A DNA stretch of 64,000 nucleotides, taken from contig CANTUQ010000043.1 in the NCBI GenBank assembly GCA_947683425.1, positions 13,093,501 through 13,157,500 on the forward strand. The letters are read 5' to 3'. The position numbers and the translations under genes are program-made. The stretch comes from Excoecaria cochinchinensis. Its lineage: Eukaryota; Streptophyta; Magnoliopsida; Malpighiales; Euphorbiaceae. The notes below the pieces were generated by a model, which worked only from the letters and a program-made list of their open reading frames with translations, was not told the DNA's origin and did not search any database. This document shows, piece after piece, positions 35,382-46,980 of this stretch (positions are counted from its first letter, which is position 1; the number at the start of each line of letters is the position of its first letter).

Positions 35382-37639
35382 TTATGATCGGGTCCTCTTA
35401 ATCCACTAGTGAGAGTGGAAATGAAGATTATGTTCTTTCTTTCTCAATCTTTGTTATTATTTCGAGAACAATTTTTTATGACAATGTTTGGTTATTTCAA
35501 TAGAACAATTTTTGCTTATTTGTATAGTGTTTCTAATGATTTCATTTAACATGATCACAATGCGTTTACTTTGACATTAATTCAAATAATATGACTGCAG
35601 TTAATCTCGGAACTTTGGGGAGCCCAAAGAAAATCTTGATAGCATCTGATATAACTCCTGTAGAGAGAGAAATTCAGAAAAAAAAATAATAAAGAGAAAC
35701 TAGTTGCAATTAGGGGATTGGATGGAAACTTACTAAGAGCACTAGAACCTTTCTAATTACCCATCAAAGCGATCCCTGGATAAGACGGAACCTAGAAAAT
35801 GATTTAGGCAACATTTTCTTTGTATAGCTCTCTAAATGACTATTTCCTACCCTTATTCTGCAATCGCTTGCTAGCCCGTTGAGCTTTATGGAGGTATGCT
35901 AAATGCATGCCAATTTTGTTGTTACACATGTTAAACCTATCCCCTCGCCTAAAATGATTTTTGCCTCCCCTTAGAAGTGTGGCCACTCTAGAAGGGATGG
36001 ATGTACGTTTTAATAATTTATTTTTTTGGGTTATCAAAAATTGCCTTGGTAAGGATGAGTTTACACTTTGGGAAGAGGGTTTCAGTCATGCGCAAAAGAC
36101 ATGAGCTCAAAAAAAAAACAAACAAAACAAAATAAAATAAAATAAAATAGAGCTCAAAATAGTAACCACTTGACGAGTTTCGATGATTACCTTTTTAACT
36201 ATCATTCTGATCTTAATGAGCTAAAATGTTACCGAACCCAAGTTCAAGAATACCTTGTATATGCAACTGAGTTAAGAATGGTTCATCCATCAGTCGAGTA
36301 AATATTGCGGCCATATTTTCTCTAGCGACCTGATCTTCCTTTGACAGCCATCTACCTAAGCCTAACATTACAACCAAAGTAAAACCTCTTGATTCTTGGT
36401 TCAGTTTTATCCAATTAGCGGAGATAACCTTCTAATAAAGTTTGGTACGTAAGAAGAGGCATATGGTGTTTCTTGAGCTTAAAGCAAGAAGCCACGAGTG
36501 CATTCATGCATTCGAGTTAAGTCTCGTCCCCAAAGTTGCATCTAGAATTCGCGTTCAAAGAAAAGTTAAGAGATGAGAGAAAATATTCAATCATGAAACC
36601 CGAGAGGGCTGGTTGATAACAAGAGTTTGATGCTTTCAAGATCTATCTCGAGATTAGGTGAGGTTCTATATTTTTTGAGATTAATGCCAAACAATGATCA
36701 TGCTTAATGAAATCAAATTGAAACACATGTATTTATGGGATGATGTGATCAGAGTATTGTACCCTGTGTGATCAAAGTCATGTATCTGCCTACCCTCTGC
36801 TACTCTCAGTACGCAAATGCTTCATCCGACTCATCCTGCTATCAAGTGTGAAGAATCAAACTCATACAACCATGTCCCAAGGCTCCTGAAAGATTTTTGC
36901 CAACAGCTCCAGCAGTCTGCAAAAAAAAAAAGGCCGTTAGAGTGAAAACCGTAACTGGCGCTCTAAGCAAAAATTAGGCAAAAGGATAGGGTGAAAACCT
37001 GAAAATAGGCAGTCTGTCCTTCAAAAAAAAAAGCCACTGGATTGGGTTGGGTCCACTCCAGGCAAAAATAAGGCATAGGGTTATGTGAAAATCCGCAAAG
37101 GACGTATCTCTCGCTGAAAAGCTAGTGTGAAAATCCACAAGGGACGGACGCACTACCTTCAAATAATGACTACAGGTATCAAATGAGAATCTCGCAATCC
37201 CAAATAGCATGAAAGTCAAAAGCAGCTTAAAAGGCATCGATCCTATTGCAAATTGTAGCTAGCTCGGCTATCTTCTCCAAGTCCATATAGATGAATTCTT
37301 ATACTGTATTTCTGCATGACTCATGCATTTCACTTGCATGCTCACTATTTTTCCTGCATATTTTAGTTTTCCTATTTTGTAGAAGGAGAGATTTGATGCG
37401 GACATCGACCAAAGCCGAGTGACGACATCAGTCCAAACAATCAACCAAAGACCTCTCCAGGGGCAGAACTCAACCAAAGAGCTCTCAGGGGGCAACCAAT
37501 TAATTAAAATATCAATCCAAACAACCAGCCAAAACAACAATCCAAACATCATCTCAACCACTAATCCAGATCAAAACCAAAGACCTCTCCGAGGGCAGAT
37601 CTCAACCAAAGACCTCTCAGGGGGCAACCAATCACAGAA
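35382..37639 (+). other. I: non-coding 3' region
   Basis: No gene recognised. 36590-37160 matches, inverted, the 3' UTR of A. 37440-37630 has four short direct repeats of AACCAAAGACCTCTC. The ORF at 35840-36037 (minus) has no recognisable motif. This is where pol would be expected. Confidence 0.6.
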
Positions 37640-38627
37640 GGGTTAGCACAATGGCGGCACTACAACTCTACGGAGGGTTAGCACGACCACGGCACTACTG
37701 CTTCATCAAATCGAAGGGTTAGCACGATGGCGGCACTACTACTCTACGGAGGGTTAGCACGACCATGGTACTACCACTTCATCAAATCGAAGGGTTAGCA
37801 CGATAGCGGCACTACCACTCTACGGAGGGTTAGCACGACCACGACACTACCACTTCATCAAATCGAAGGGTTAGCACGATAGCGGCACTACCACTCTACG
37901 GAGGGTTAGCACAACCACGGCACTACCACTTCATCAAATCGAAGGGTTAGCACGATGGCGGCACTACCACTCTACGGAGGGTTAGCACGACCACGGCACT
38001 ACCACTTCATCAAATCGAAGGGTTAGCACGATGGCGGCACTACCACTCTACGGAGGGTTAGCACGACCACAGCACTACCACTTCATCCAATCGAAGGGTT
38101 AGCACGATGGCGGCACTACCACTCTACGGAGGGTTAGCACGACTACGGCACTACCACTTCATCAAATCAAAGGGTTAGCACGATAGCGGCACTATCACTC
38201 TACGGAGGGTTAGCACGGCCATAACACTACCACTTCATCAAATCGAAGGGTTAGCACGATAGCGGCACTACCACTCTACGGAGGGTTAGCACAACCACGG
38301 CACTACCACTTCATCAAATCGAAGGGTTAGCACGATGGCAGCACTACCACTCTACGGAGGGTTAGCACGACCACGACACTACCGCTTCATCAAATCGAAG
38401 GGTTAGCACGATGGCAGCACTACCACTCTACGGAGGGTTAGCACGACCACGACACTACCGCTTCATCAAATCGAAGGGTTAGCACGATGGCAGCACTACC
38501 ACTCTACGGAGGGTTAGCACGACCACGGCACTACCACCTCATCAAATCGAAGGGTTAGTACGATGGCGGCACTACCACTCTACGGAGGGTTGGCACGACC
38601 ACGACACTACCGCTTCAACAAGCAATA
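37640..38627 (+). repeat. 76-base minisatellite in the 3' UTR of I (about 13 copies)
   Basis: Each 76-base unit is a dimer of related halves: a 35-base half (GGGTTAGCACGATGGCGGCA, ending TCTACGGA) and a 41-base half (GGGTTAGCACGACCACGGCA, ending CAAATCGAA). About 13 units follow one another with few substitutions, ending 150 bases before the 3' LTR. The near-uniform units suggest recent expansion. Confidence 0.97.
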
Positions 38628-38775
38628 GCACGCCTACAACATGGCAACAATCACCACCACAGACTCCCTATATCGGAAAGACAGCTGCCTCAGGTACGTG
38701 TCTCTTTCCTTTTCTCCTTTGAGTTTAGGCTCACCTAAACACTAGAGTACTAGATTTCCCTAAACTGGGGGCAAC

Positions 38776-41349
38776 TATAGACACCGGGTCCTGAGTCAGC
38801 CTTGATCGAAGTTACCTGATGATGACAATTGCCTTCATAGGCTAAAAAGGTTAAAAATGATGATTTGCTCGTCAAATTTGCATTTTATAGTGAAAAATTG
38901 AAAAATAATAAAAAAAATATTTTAAAAATTAGTTTTGAAAAATGGGGGCTTGAAATTACAATATTTTTAGTTAAATTAAAAAAAAAATTCGGGGAGTGTC
39001 GGGCGCAGTCAGCGCCCAGGCGTGCGTGGGCGTCCCTCGTTTCTTGGCCGTCACTGAAGGGTCTGATGTGTTCTTTTCCGATTTTTCACCCTTTTTTCCG
39101 ATTTTTCACCCCAAAAAACGCATTTTTTCACCCTAAATGAAGGTTTTTGAATCCAAATTAAATTCTAAGACATTTGTTTTAGGTAATTAATTAATAAAAC
39201 TTGATTTTATCATTAAAAATAAAGGAGTTTTTGTTAAAATAAAATTCTTTTCCTTAATTAAATTAGGGAACATTTTTTATACCTTATAAATATTTTAGGA
39301 TGGAAACCTAAAAGGGAGAGCCTCCATAATTATTTCTTTTCACCAGAATTTCAGATTTCCTCTCTTCTTCTTTGATTTTTCTTCCAAAAATATCAGATTT
39401 CTTCTTTCAATTAACAAGGATTAATGGAGATTGAAAAATTGATTTTCAATTCTTGATTATTCCAAATTAATTTCTTTGTTTTCTCCATAAACATAAGAGA
39501 TTAATTTTTTACTTTCAAAATCAGTTTTTTTTTATTCTTAAACATTCAAGTTAATTCTTTTGTTTTCTCTATAAACAAAAGCAATAAATTTTGTTGCTAA
39601 ATTATTTTTTTCAAGCCTATTTTTATTATAATAAAATTCCAACATTTATCATATTCAACTCTAAATTTTTGAAAGTCACAAATAAAGGAAATCAAATCAT
39701 GTTTTACCTTCATCAAATCCGACTCTGAGGGTAAATATTCTTGGCTTGATTTTTATTTACTTTTATTTTGTTTATATTTAATTTATTCGTGTATATTTTA
39801 TTGTTTTTATTAATTTACTTATTGTTTCCATTTATTTGTTTATTCTATTATTGTTATGTTTGTTTTATTTAATATGTTTATATATGATTTTGTTTTTATT
39901 CATGTAAATTTTGATTTCCTATTAATTCCTAACATGTAATAATTTATTTTATTTTGATTCATCATTATTTTTTAGCATGTAATTAATTAATTAATTTTGA
40001 TTAATCTTTTTGCCATATAAATGGTTTATGTTAATTGTGATAATAGTAATTAATCATGTCATTGTTTTAATTATTTTTATCATTCTTTTATTCATTATCT
40101 TTTATCATTCTTTTATCATTGTTACATGTTATATTTATTGTTTATTTTCATTATTTTTCATCATGTTCATAATTTTCATGTATTATTTCATTAACATGTT
40201 ATATTTTATTCTAATCACATCATTTATTTAATTTGTCATAAAAATGCATTTTTCACATTTATTTTAATTGTTAACATATTAATTCAATTGTCACTTTGAT
40301 ATCATGCTATTTTATCTTATTTTATTCCATTTTATCTTTTATTATTGATTTAATTGATTTAATTACTAACATTATTTTGTTTATGTTTTGTTTTTATGTC
40401 AAAACTCATTTTTTTGCTTGGGCATTTTTTGCGAGCACACGGGGGATCCAGAATGGCTCGTTTGGATTATATGTTTATTTTCTTTATTTGTAATATTTTA
40501 TTTATTTGGTTTTTTTATTTTTGTCTTATAATTTTCTTGTAAAATTGTTTATTTAGATCCGCTAGAAAGAAAATCACAAATGTTTTTTATTAATTAAATT
40601 GGTATTTTTTCCTAAATAAAAATGGGACCAATGTCTCAATTTTCTCCATCCAAAATCATCACATAAAAATTATTTTATAATAAATATGCATGCGAGGACC
40701 AATATCCTCATCATTAATGAATATCCCGATTTATGTATGGTTTGTACTTTATTTACAATGGGGGTTGTATTCCGCCCCTAGTTTTGTTGTATTTTATTTT
40801 CATGTACTTTATTTTATTTACCCTTTTATTTATCGCTTTTCTTGAATGATCAAACTTGCGCTCTAAGTATTGCATCGAAATGTATGAGAAAAGGGATGAA
40901 AACTTAAATTCAAAACTTAATTATAAAATAACCTAGGTATGAATAAATGAGAAGTCCCGAACCATCTCTGGTCTTTGGGCTCAACGAGGCGAGAGGACCA
41001 TTCCGATGTTTCATTGGAATGGGATATCCAAGATACCTCTTGTGTCCCGCCAAAAGACTTAAATTTACAATCCTAGGCTCCATAGGGTTAGAGGGTCATT
41101 CCAACGTTCTATTGGGGTGAATGCCTCCAAGACTCCTTTGGTTTGCCCAAAATGGATAAGATGCGCCATCTTAGGCTCACTGAGGCGAGACGAACTTTTC
41201 TAATGTTTTATTGGGTGGCGACTCCAAGAAACCTCCTTGTTGCCCAAAATAGACGCCCTTGTAAATACCTTACAAGTTTTCATGAACCTCTCTCGAAAGC
41301 CCTAAGAGCGGGCCTTCGGGGCATCCTACGGGGTTCGGCACACGTCACA
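38776..41349 (+). repeat. I 3' LTR (2574 bases)
   Basis: Starts TATAGACACCGGG (TGT expected) after polypurine tract AAACTGGGGGCAAC (38762-38775) and ends CACACGTCACA. It matches 30534-33081 throughout, except that the GC island has lost its hairpin (38998-39050) and small indels occur at about 39535 and 40080. Confidence 0.93.
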
Positions 41350-41621
41350 GTGAGGTCCCAAACTCTCTCTAGTTTTGGCCTCATAAGGTTAGAACTCATT
41401 TCCCAATGTTTTATTGGGTGGTGACTCCGTGATACTTAGTTTGTGTTGTCCAACAAATGCCTTCGTAGGTTGATCACCAACAATGGAATAGGGGTGATTC
41501 CCTGTCCATTAGGAAGCGACCAGCTTTCACGAATTTATTGAACCTCCATCCGGTCTTAGGTCCTAAAAGCAGACCTTTCGAGAGCAATCCGAATGTTGAC
41601 CAGGGTTCGCCTGTGTCACAA

Positions 41622-42499
41622 TCTGCATAATATTTAATATATTTTAAACATGGAGATATAAAAAATGAGCCTATAATATTTACCTTCATAATGTTTTAAT
41701 CTCTAGAGAATAAAGTCATGCTTTGTGTCCTTCTCAATTTCCACAATCAATTTCAAGAGCAAGAGAAAACTTCATTTCTCTCTCTAAAAAGCTTTTCCTT
41801 TTTCTATGTTTTCTAAAAGAAATGGAAAACTCTAGTAGAAAATGAAGATGGAAAACTCTAGTAGAAAATCAAGTCAAAAGGAAAAAGAAGTGTTTTTCCA
41901 AAGAAAATCTCTCTCTCAAAATCAGTCTCTCAAAACTCAGTTCTCCAAACTTTTTCTCTTTCTAGGCTGTCGAAGAAGAAAAAAAAGTCCCCCTCCTGTG
42001 TTTTAGTTTTCTTTTTATATCCCAAATATGGAAAAATCCCTAATTTCTCTCAGTTTTCCCTTCTCATTAGGAGAAAAAAATAGCCCTTTCCTTTTCAAAA
42101 TCGGAAAATCTCCCTCTAATCCCTTAAAATCAAAATAAAAATTGCCCCCTGATCCCGCTGAAGAAATCCATTTCTGGGTTTGAAATTCACGATAAACAGG
42201 CATCTATCCCTTCACAGATGGGCGTTTGTCAAAATTTGTAATAAAAATTGCAAAAATGCCTCTGTGCTCAATAAATAAGCTTCTTTACTTGAGAGATGGC
42301 CGTCTATCATTCCAAAAGCCAAATTTTGCAATTTAAATCATCATTAAAGTGCAAAAGGCTAAGTCTGAGAAAGACTTTCAAAAAATTTATGAAATCCAAT
42401 GACAAAAACCAGCACTTTTAGTTCTCTATCTATGAAACAGGTATTAATATCCTCATTGGGTAACTCTGATCTAGGCCGCCTCAAGACTCGGTATCTAAA
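41622..42499 (-). repeat. K 3' LTR, part
   Basis: Closely matches solo LTR 60535-61505 (for example 41940-42130 with 60935-61110). Ends CGGTATCTAA/A beside GTTGCCCCTAATTTT, the reverse complement of a polypurine tract. A donor-like GGTAAATATT lies on the minus strand at 41675-41684. No gene. Confidence 0.85.
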
Positions 42500-43080
42500 G
42501 TTGCCCCTAATTTTGAGAAGCTAGTGCACTAGTGCCTAAGTGAGAAAAAATTCAAAGTGAAAGAGGTGTACCTGAGGCAGCGATCTTACCATTGCGGTGA
42601 TAGGTGATACGATTAATTTGGATATCTGATGCCAGCTTGTTAGCATGTCAAATCTCCATGGATGAATTGATTAATGTCAAATTTCCATTGATGAGAAGTG
42701 TTATTAATGCTATCTTGTTAGCATGTAGAACCACAGTTGATGAAGGTTGTGATTAGCGCCAGTTTGTTGGCATGCAAAAATACAGTGGAGTTGATGAGGA
42801 GTGTGATTAGCGCCAGCTTGTCAGCATGCAGAATCATAGTTGAGTTGATGAGGAGTGTGATTAGTGCCAGCTTGTCAGCATACAGAATCATAGTTGAGAA
42901 GGAGGGTTAACCCCATCCCATGGGTTTGCATGATTCTTCTTTTTTCATTCTTACTATTCATTCTATTTTTTTTTTATCTTTGAATATTCAAGCTTGACCC
43001 TTTCTTATGTCCACATCGGATTTATTTTCTTGCAAAATTGGCAAAACAAATACACAGGAGAAAGAGAGTGAGCATGCACA
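42500..43080 (-). repeat. K 3' UTR with 54-base tandem array
   Basis: About five degenerate copies of a 54-base unit (core GATTAGCGCCAGCTTGTCAGC) between about 42620 and 42900. The rest is low-complexity UTR. The adjacent 1.5 kb present in A (14540-16030) is missing at the D junction. Confidence 0.8.
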
Positions 43081-44280
43081 TGTAATCTGTGCTATAAGTC
43101 GGTAAAGTAAGGGTATTTTCGTAATTTGAGTAGAAGAATTTTGGAAAATAAGGAATTATGTGTATAAGAATTAATTATGTAGGTGAAGAGGAAATATTAG
43201 TGTGTGTTGATAGTGTATGGTTGTAGGGTGTTAATGGACTTAAGGTTTTTATTGTGTGGTTTGTGGTGCATGGTACCTAGGTAGTTAAGAGGATTATAAG
43301 AAATATTAAGGTGTGGGTTGTGTATGGTGCTCTGGAAGATATTTATGTAAGAAAAGGGCTTGTGTGTGTTTAGGGTATGGTGCCACTAGTGGATGAGTAA
43401 GATGGATTGATGGATTCCCTTAAATTGTGACAAGTGGCAAGAGGTTGGTGAGTAATTAATGAAAAGTAGGAGAGAGGAAGAGAGGGGCAGCTTTTGGGTG
43501 AGGCTTCCCGTGGAAGCCATCTCATTTTCTTCCTCCTCTTCATCATTTCCATCCTCCTCTCTCTCCTTCTTCCATTTTGTTGCTCTTATCTCTTTCCTCT
43601 TGTATTTTCTTGAAGTTTTGAGCTAAGTTCTTGAGGAATAGTAAGAGGTAAGTGTTTAAGTTCGGATTGAGGTTCTTTTATTTAATTAGTGTTCTTTGAT
43701 TTCTGGTTTTGACTTGGGTTTGGTTTTAATTTAAGTGTTTTTGGTTGGGTTGTGCAAGAATCGGAAGAGAGAAGGAAGAGTAAGGGGAAGGACAAAGTGG
43801 ATTCGTGAGGAGCTCGGTTTGAAGCTTCATTTTCCAGGTATGGGAGCTGTGTGCTTGAGTGTTATTTTGGAATTGGGTTTAAGTGCATGTAAGTGTTGTG
43901 AGTTGTGTTGTGGATTGTGGTTTTCCCTAAATTCTTTCTTAGATCAACTCTATCTTGTGTTTGCAAGTCATTTATAATCTTGAGTGTTTTATAAATGCAT
44001 GTTTAATTGGAGTAGTGACTTAGTGAAGTGTTAGTGATGTAGTGAAGATATTATGTGTTTACGGAATTTGAACATGCCATATTAGTGTGTTTGAGTTTGG
44101 TTGTGAGTGATTTCATGTTGAATATATATTTGATTATTGTGTAAAATCTGTATATGTGGCTTGAAAGTGATGCGGTGATGTGCTGGAGGCGAGAGGTAAG
44201 TGTTTTGAGCATGTTGTGTGCATGCATGAAGAGTTGGGTGTGAAAAGAGTAGGAAAAGAGTAGAATTGGGCGAATCTAGG

Positions 44281-44620
44281 TTCTGTCGCGATCGCGACAA
44301 GTGCCGCGATCGCGACAGAAGGCAGACTTGGCCCCTTGTTCTTGAAGAGCCCTCTGTCGCGATCACGACGCTTGTCGCGAGCGCGACAGAGAGCTTGGTA
44401 TCGGAACCCTCCACGCGAGCGTGCTGCCAAGCGTGCGCGCGAGGAGGAAGGAACTGGTCTCTGTCGCGATCGCGACGCCTGTCGCGAGCGCGACAGAGCT
44501 CGGCTCCGTGAATTCTGCCGCGAGTGCTTCGTCGCGACCAGGCCTCTTGGCGCGAGGACGCGACGAAGTACCCCGTGCTCTGTCGCGAGCGTGACACTTG
44601 TCGCGATCGTGACAGAGGCC
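44281..44620. repeat. TCGCGA palindrome array, LTR D 5' copy
   Basis: Four modules of about 40 bases begin near 44280, 44351, 44459 and 44578. Each is a pair of self-palindromic arms such as GTCGCGATCGCGAC that are also inverted copies of each other within flanking CTCTG...CAGAG; the first has a 16-base perfect outer stem. Less regular CGCG motifs fill the gaps. The 3' LTR copy is 48299-48640. Confidence 0.92.
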
Positions 44621-45248
44621 CTTTCTGCTTGCCTTGCTTTCTGAATGTGTTTTGTTTGTTCCGCTTTGCACGGTTTCTCACTATTGCATGGTAGATGTGT
44701 GTGCTTTTGACTCGTGATATTATTGTACTAGTGTCCTTTATATGGATTTATATTATATAAGAGTCTTAATTTGAATATTGTTTTTGTTATGTATTGTCTT
44801 GTGAGTTGTTGTGTTGTCGAGCCTGAAGTGTCAAGGTATAGGATAATTAAGCATGCTTAAGAAGGGTTAGTGTACAGCTGTTCTGTCCGCCCCGTTTGGG
44901 CGAAGCGGTCGACCTCCGAGATGGTCATCAATCGTGTAGTGATAAAATGTTTTGAGACTCCGGTCTCTCGCGCTACCTTCGGGTATTAAAGTGTTTTTTT
45001 TAGGCTTCGGTCTCCCGTGCCGTGTTCCCGTATCCTCAACCATTGATTTCAGGCTATTGTGTGAACTGTCGGGTTTTGATACAGTGAAGTGTTCTGATCA
45101 TTGTGTGACTCTGAATAGAGTAATGGTTTAGTGCATTGTATTATTTCATCCTGTATATATTTATATCTGTGTACTCTGATGCATAATGATTCATGTATGT
45201 TAGTGCATATTTCCTTGTATAGTGTTCTGTTGTGCTTGTTTCTCCCCA

Positions 45249-45286
45249 CTAAGCGTTATCGCTTAGCACGGGCTTTTATCCCGTGC
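45249..45286 (+). promoter_or_regulatory. Conserved double-hairpin module, LTR D 5' copy
   Basis: CTAAGCGTTATCGCTTAG (45249-45266), then GCACGGG pairing with CCCGTGC (45266-45272 with 45280-45286), followed by AGGTAGC. About 370 bases from the LTR end. Confidence 0.75.
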
Positions 45287-45658
45287 AGGTAGCGTGAAGG
45301 ATTTTGGGAGTGCTCGAGTCATGCATCTGCAGGCAGGCCACCTAGGAGTCGAGTTAATTATTTTTTTGTATCCTCCTGTAATTCTTTTTGTATATGTATT
45401 AATTTTTGTAAAGGATTTTAAGTTGTAATCTTTTGGGCCATTGTATATAAATCGTATTTTAATTATTATTGTATTTATTTATTTAATGAAGTATGTTTTC
45501 TTTTATTTATTCTTATTTACTGTCTTGATTATTGAACGCTTCTGCTTAGCGCATGTTTGCTTCCGCTGTACGCTTTGTCGCTTCGTGAGTGAGCATCGTG
45601 CGTAGCGCGCCCGCCGGCGCCCTTCCAACGGGGGCGGCGGTGGGGGTGTTACAGGTTG

Positions 45659-45670
45659 TGGTATCAGAGC
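45659..45670 (+). other. D primer binding site (tRNA-iMet type)
   Basis: TGGTATCAGAGC, 5 bases after the 5' LTR. Confidence 0.9.
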
Positions 45671-45783
45671 GCCGGTTTAGGCGGTTCTGGATGCTTTTGT
45701 TTGTTATGTGTTGAGTCTTGGTATGCGAGTCGGTTTTGTGTCGTGGCCTAATGCAGATGTGTCTTGTCTTGTGTAGTGTTTAG

Positions 45784-46980
45784 ATGGAGTCTGATCCAAG
45801 TGAGCATGTGGGTGAGACGGTCGGTAGTGCAAGTGTAGTGAGAGGTGAGCAGCCTGCTCCGCAGCAGCAGCGAGAGGAGATTCCTGGTATGGGTTTTGGT
45901 CAAGAGAATCCGGTTTTATTGCAAGGTTTGCTTCAGTTGGTAGAGAGGCTGACTGCTCCTAAGGCTCCGACTGAGTTATTAAGAAAGAGAGGAGCCGAGG
46001 ATTTCCATGGAACTGCTTTGGACCAATCTGATGTGGCCGAGTTTTGGCTTAAGAGAGTAGGTCGGATTTTGCAAGAGATTAGATGTCCTGCAGAACAGAG
46101 GGTGCTTTGTGCAGTGTCGTTGCTTCAAGGGCCAGCATATGATTGGTGGGAATTGGTGATGCGAAATCCTCAGCGACCAGCCGAGTTGACTTGGGATTTC
46201 TTTAAGCAAGAATTTGAGCAAAAGTATGTGACGAAGGCGTATCAAGAGGCTAAGTGGAGAGAATTTATCAGTTTGAGGCAGCGAGGAATGACCGTGAGCG
46301 AGTATGATAAAGAATTCAGCCGGTTGAGTAAGTATGTACCTGAGACTTTGTTGACGGATGAGTTCAGAAGTCGACATTTCTTAGAAGGACTGCGGGAGGT
46401 GTTCAGAGGTCCTCTGTCGGCTTTGTCAGTCTTGCAACCCGTGGGGTATTATCAGCTTGTGGCAGCGGCAATGAAGTTAGAGGAATCAGAAGTGATCAAG
46501 TAGAGGATCGAGAGCAAGAGGAAAGCACCGGAAGGTGGGTTTGGAAGTGGTAAGAAGTCGAGAGGAGTTCCGAGTGGCCAAAGTGGGAAGAGTTCGATTC
46601 CGGTTCGTTCGGAAGTCGAGAGTGTAGCGCCACCCTCTAGCAAGGGAAGTGTTATTCCGGAGTGTGAGTATTGTTATAAGCGCCACTGGGGCGAGTGTAG
46701 AAGGATCTCTGGAGCGTGCTACAGATGTGGCAGCCAGGAGCACATGGTGGCGAATTGTCCGGATCGAAGAGAGCTTCAGGATAGACCAAAGAGTAAAGCC
46801 AGTGGTCAGAGAGCGAGAGAGAATCAGAGTGGAAGAGGCAGTAGACGTCCTTCGCAAGCACCATCAGAGACAGTGCATAAGTCGCCAACCAAGGAAGTGC
46901 CTTCGCATCCGAGAGTTTATGCGATGCAAGTAGGGGATATAGCAGATCGAGCTGGACATTCTGGTAAGTTATGTTATTAG
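45784..46980 (+). pseudogene. D gag, complete except for one internal stop
   Basis: ATG 45784 opens MESDPSEHVGETVG. One frame of 398 codons runs to the stop at 46978-46980, broken only by TAG at 46501-46503 (after LEESEVIK, CAG likely). Capsid motifs: LTAPKAPTELLRKRGAEDFHG, AEFWLKRVGRILQEI, LLQGPAYDWWELV, TWDFFKQEFEQKYV and EYDKEFSRLSKYVPE. After the stop come a basic linker and two zinc knuckles, CEYCYKRHWGEC and CYRCGSQEHMVANC (46670-46760). The protein ends HPRVYAM ... SGKLCY, exactly where protease begins in autonomous relatives. Its terminus matches F. GGTAAGT, a strong donor-like sequence, lies in the SGK codons. The capsid half alone could be translated. Confidence 0.9.

Larger units (their letters stand above)
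30534..41349 (+). mobile_element. I: non-autonomous Tat/Ogre-type element, gag only
   Basis: Complete insertion of 10,816 bases with two LTRs of about 2.55 kb and perfect target duplication GTGAG (30529-30533 and 41350-41354). Layout: 5' LTR, primer site, leader, gag, 2 kb of non-coding sequence, a 76-base tandem array, polypurine tract, 3' LTR. No protease, RT, RNase H or integrase is present. A, on the opposite strand, carries matching 3' UTR sequence, so pol was probably lost by internal deletion between about 35382 and 36500. LTR TATA-like boxes lie near 31055 and 39285. Confidence 0.93.
28436..41621 (+). repeat. H: Tat-type 3' LTR interrupted by element I
   Basis: LTR starts TGTAGACACCGGG at 28436 and ends GTTCGCCTGTGTCACA at 41621; its own sequence is 28436-30533 and 41355-41621, about 2.36 kb. 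No primer site follows, so it is a 3' LTR. It carries a TATA-like TATAAAAGG near 29030, a GC-rich segment (29120-29690) and a TTA microsatellite (29710-29875). The 217-codon minus-strand ORF at 28786-29439 overlaps low-complexity sequence and is not recognised as a gene. The base composition of 29120-29690 is unlike any other LTR here. Confidence 0.8.
43081..45653 (+). repeat. D 5' LTR (2573 bases, 5' end clipped)
   Basis: From AATCTGTGC (43084) on it parallels the 3' LTR from 47102. It contains a GC palindrome array (44281-44620), the double-hairpin module (45249-45286) and ends GGGGGTGTTACA. The arginine-rich ORFs at 44082-44681 are generated by the palindromes in several frames on both strands and are not genes. 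Confidence 0.92.

Noticed and set aside
37640..38627. CRISPR-like regular repeats
   Set aside because: The so-called spacers are repeats too (35+41 base dimer); the array is a plant minisatellite inside a retrotransposon.
44082..44681. Long overlapping ORFs rich in Arg, Asp and Ser (RSRD/RDRD repeats), repeated at 48100-48689
   Set aside because: They appear in several frames on both strands across the TCGCGA palindromes of LTR D and are a by-product of the repeat.
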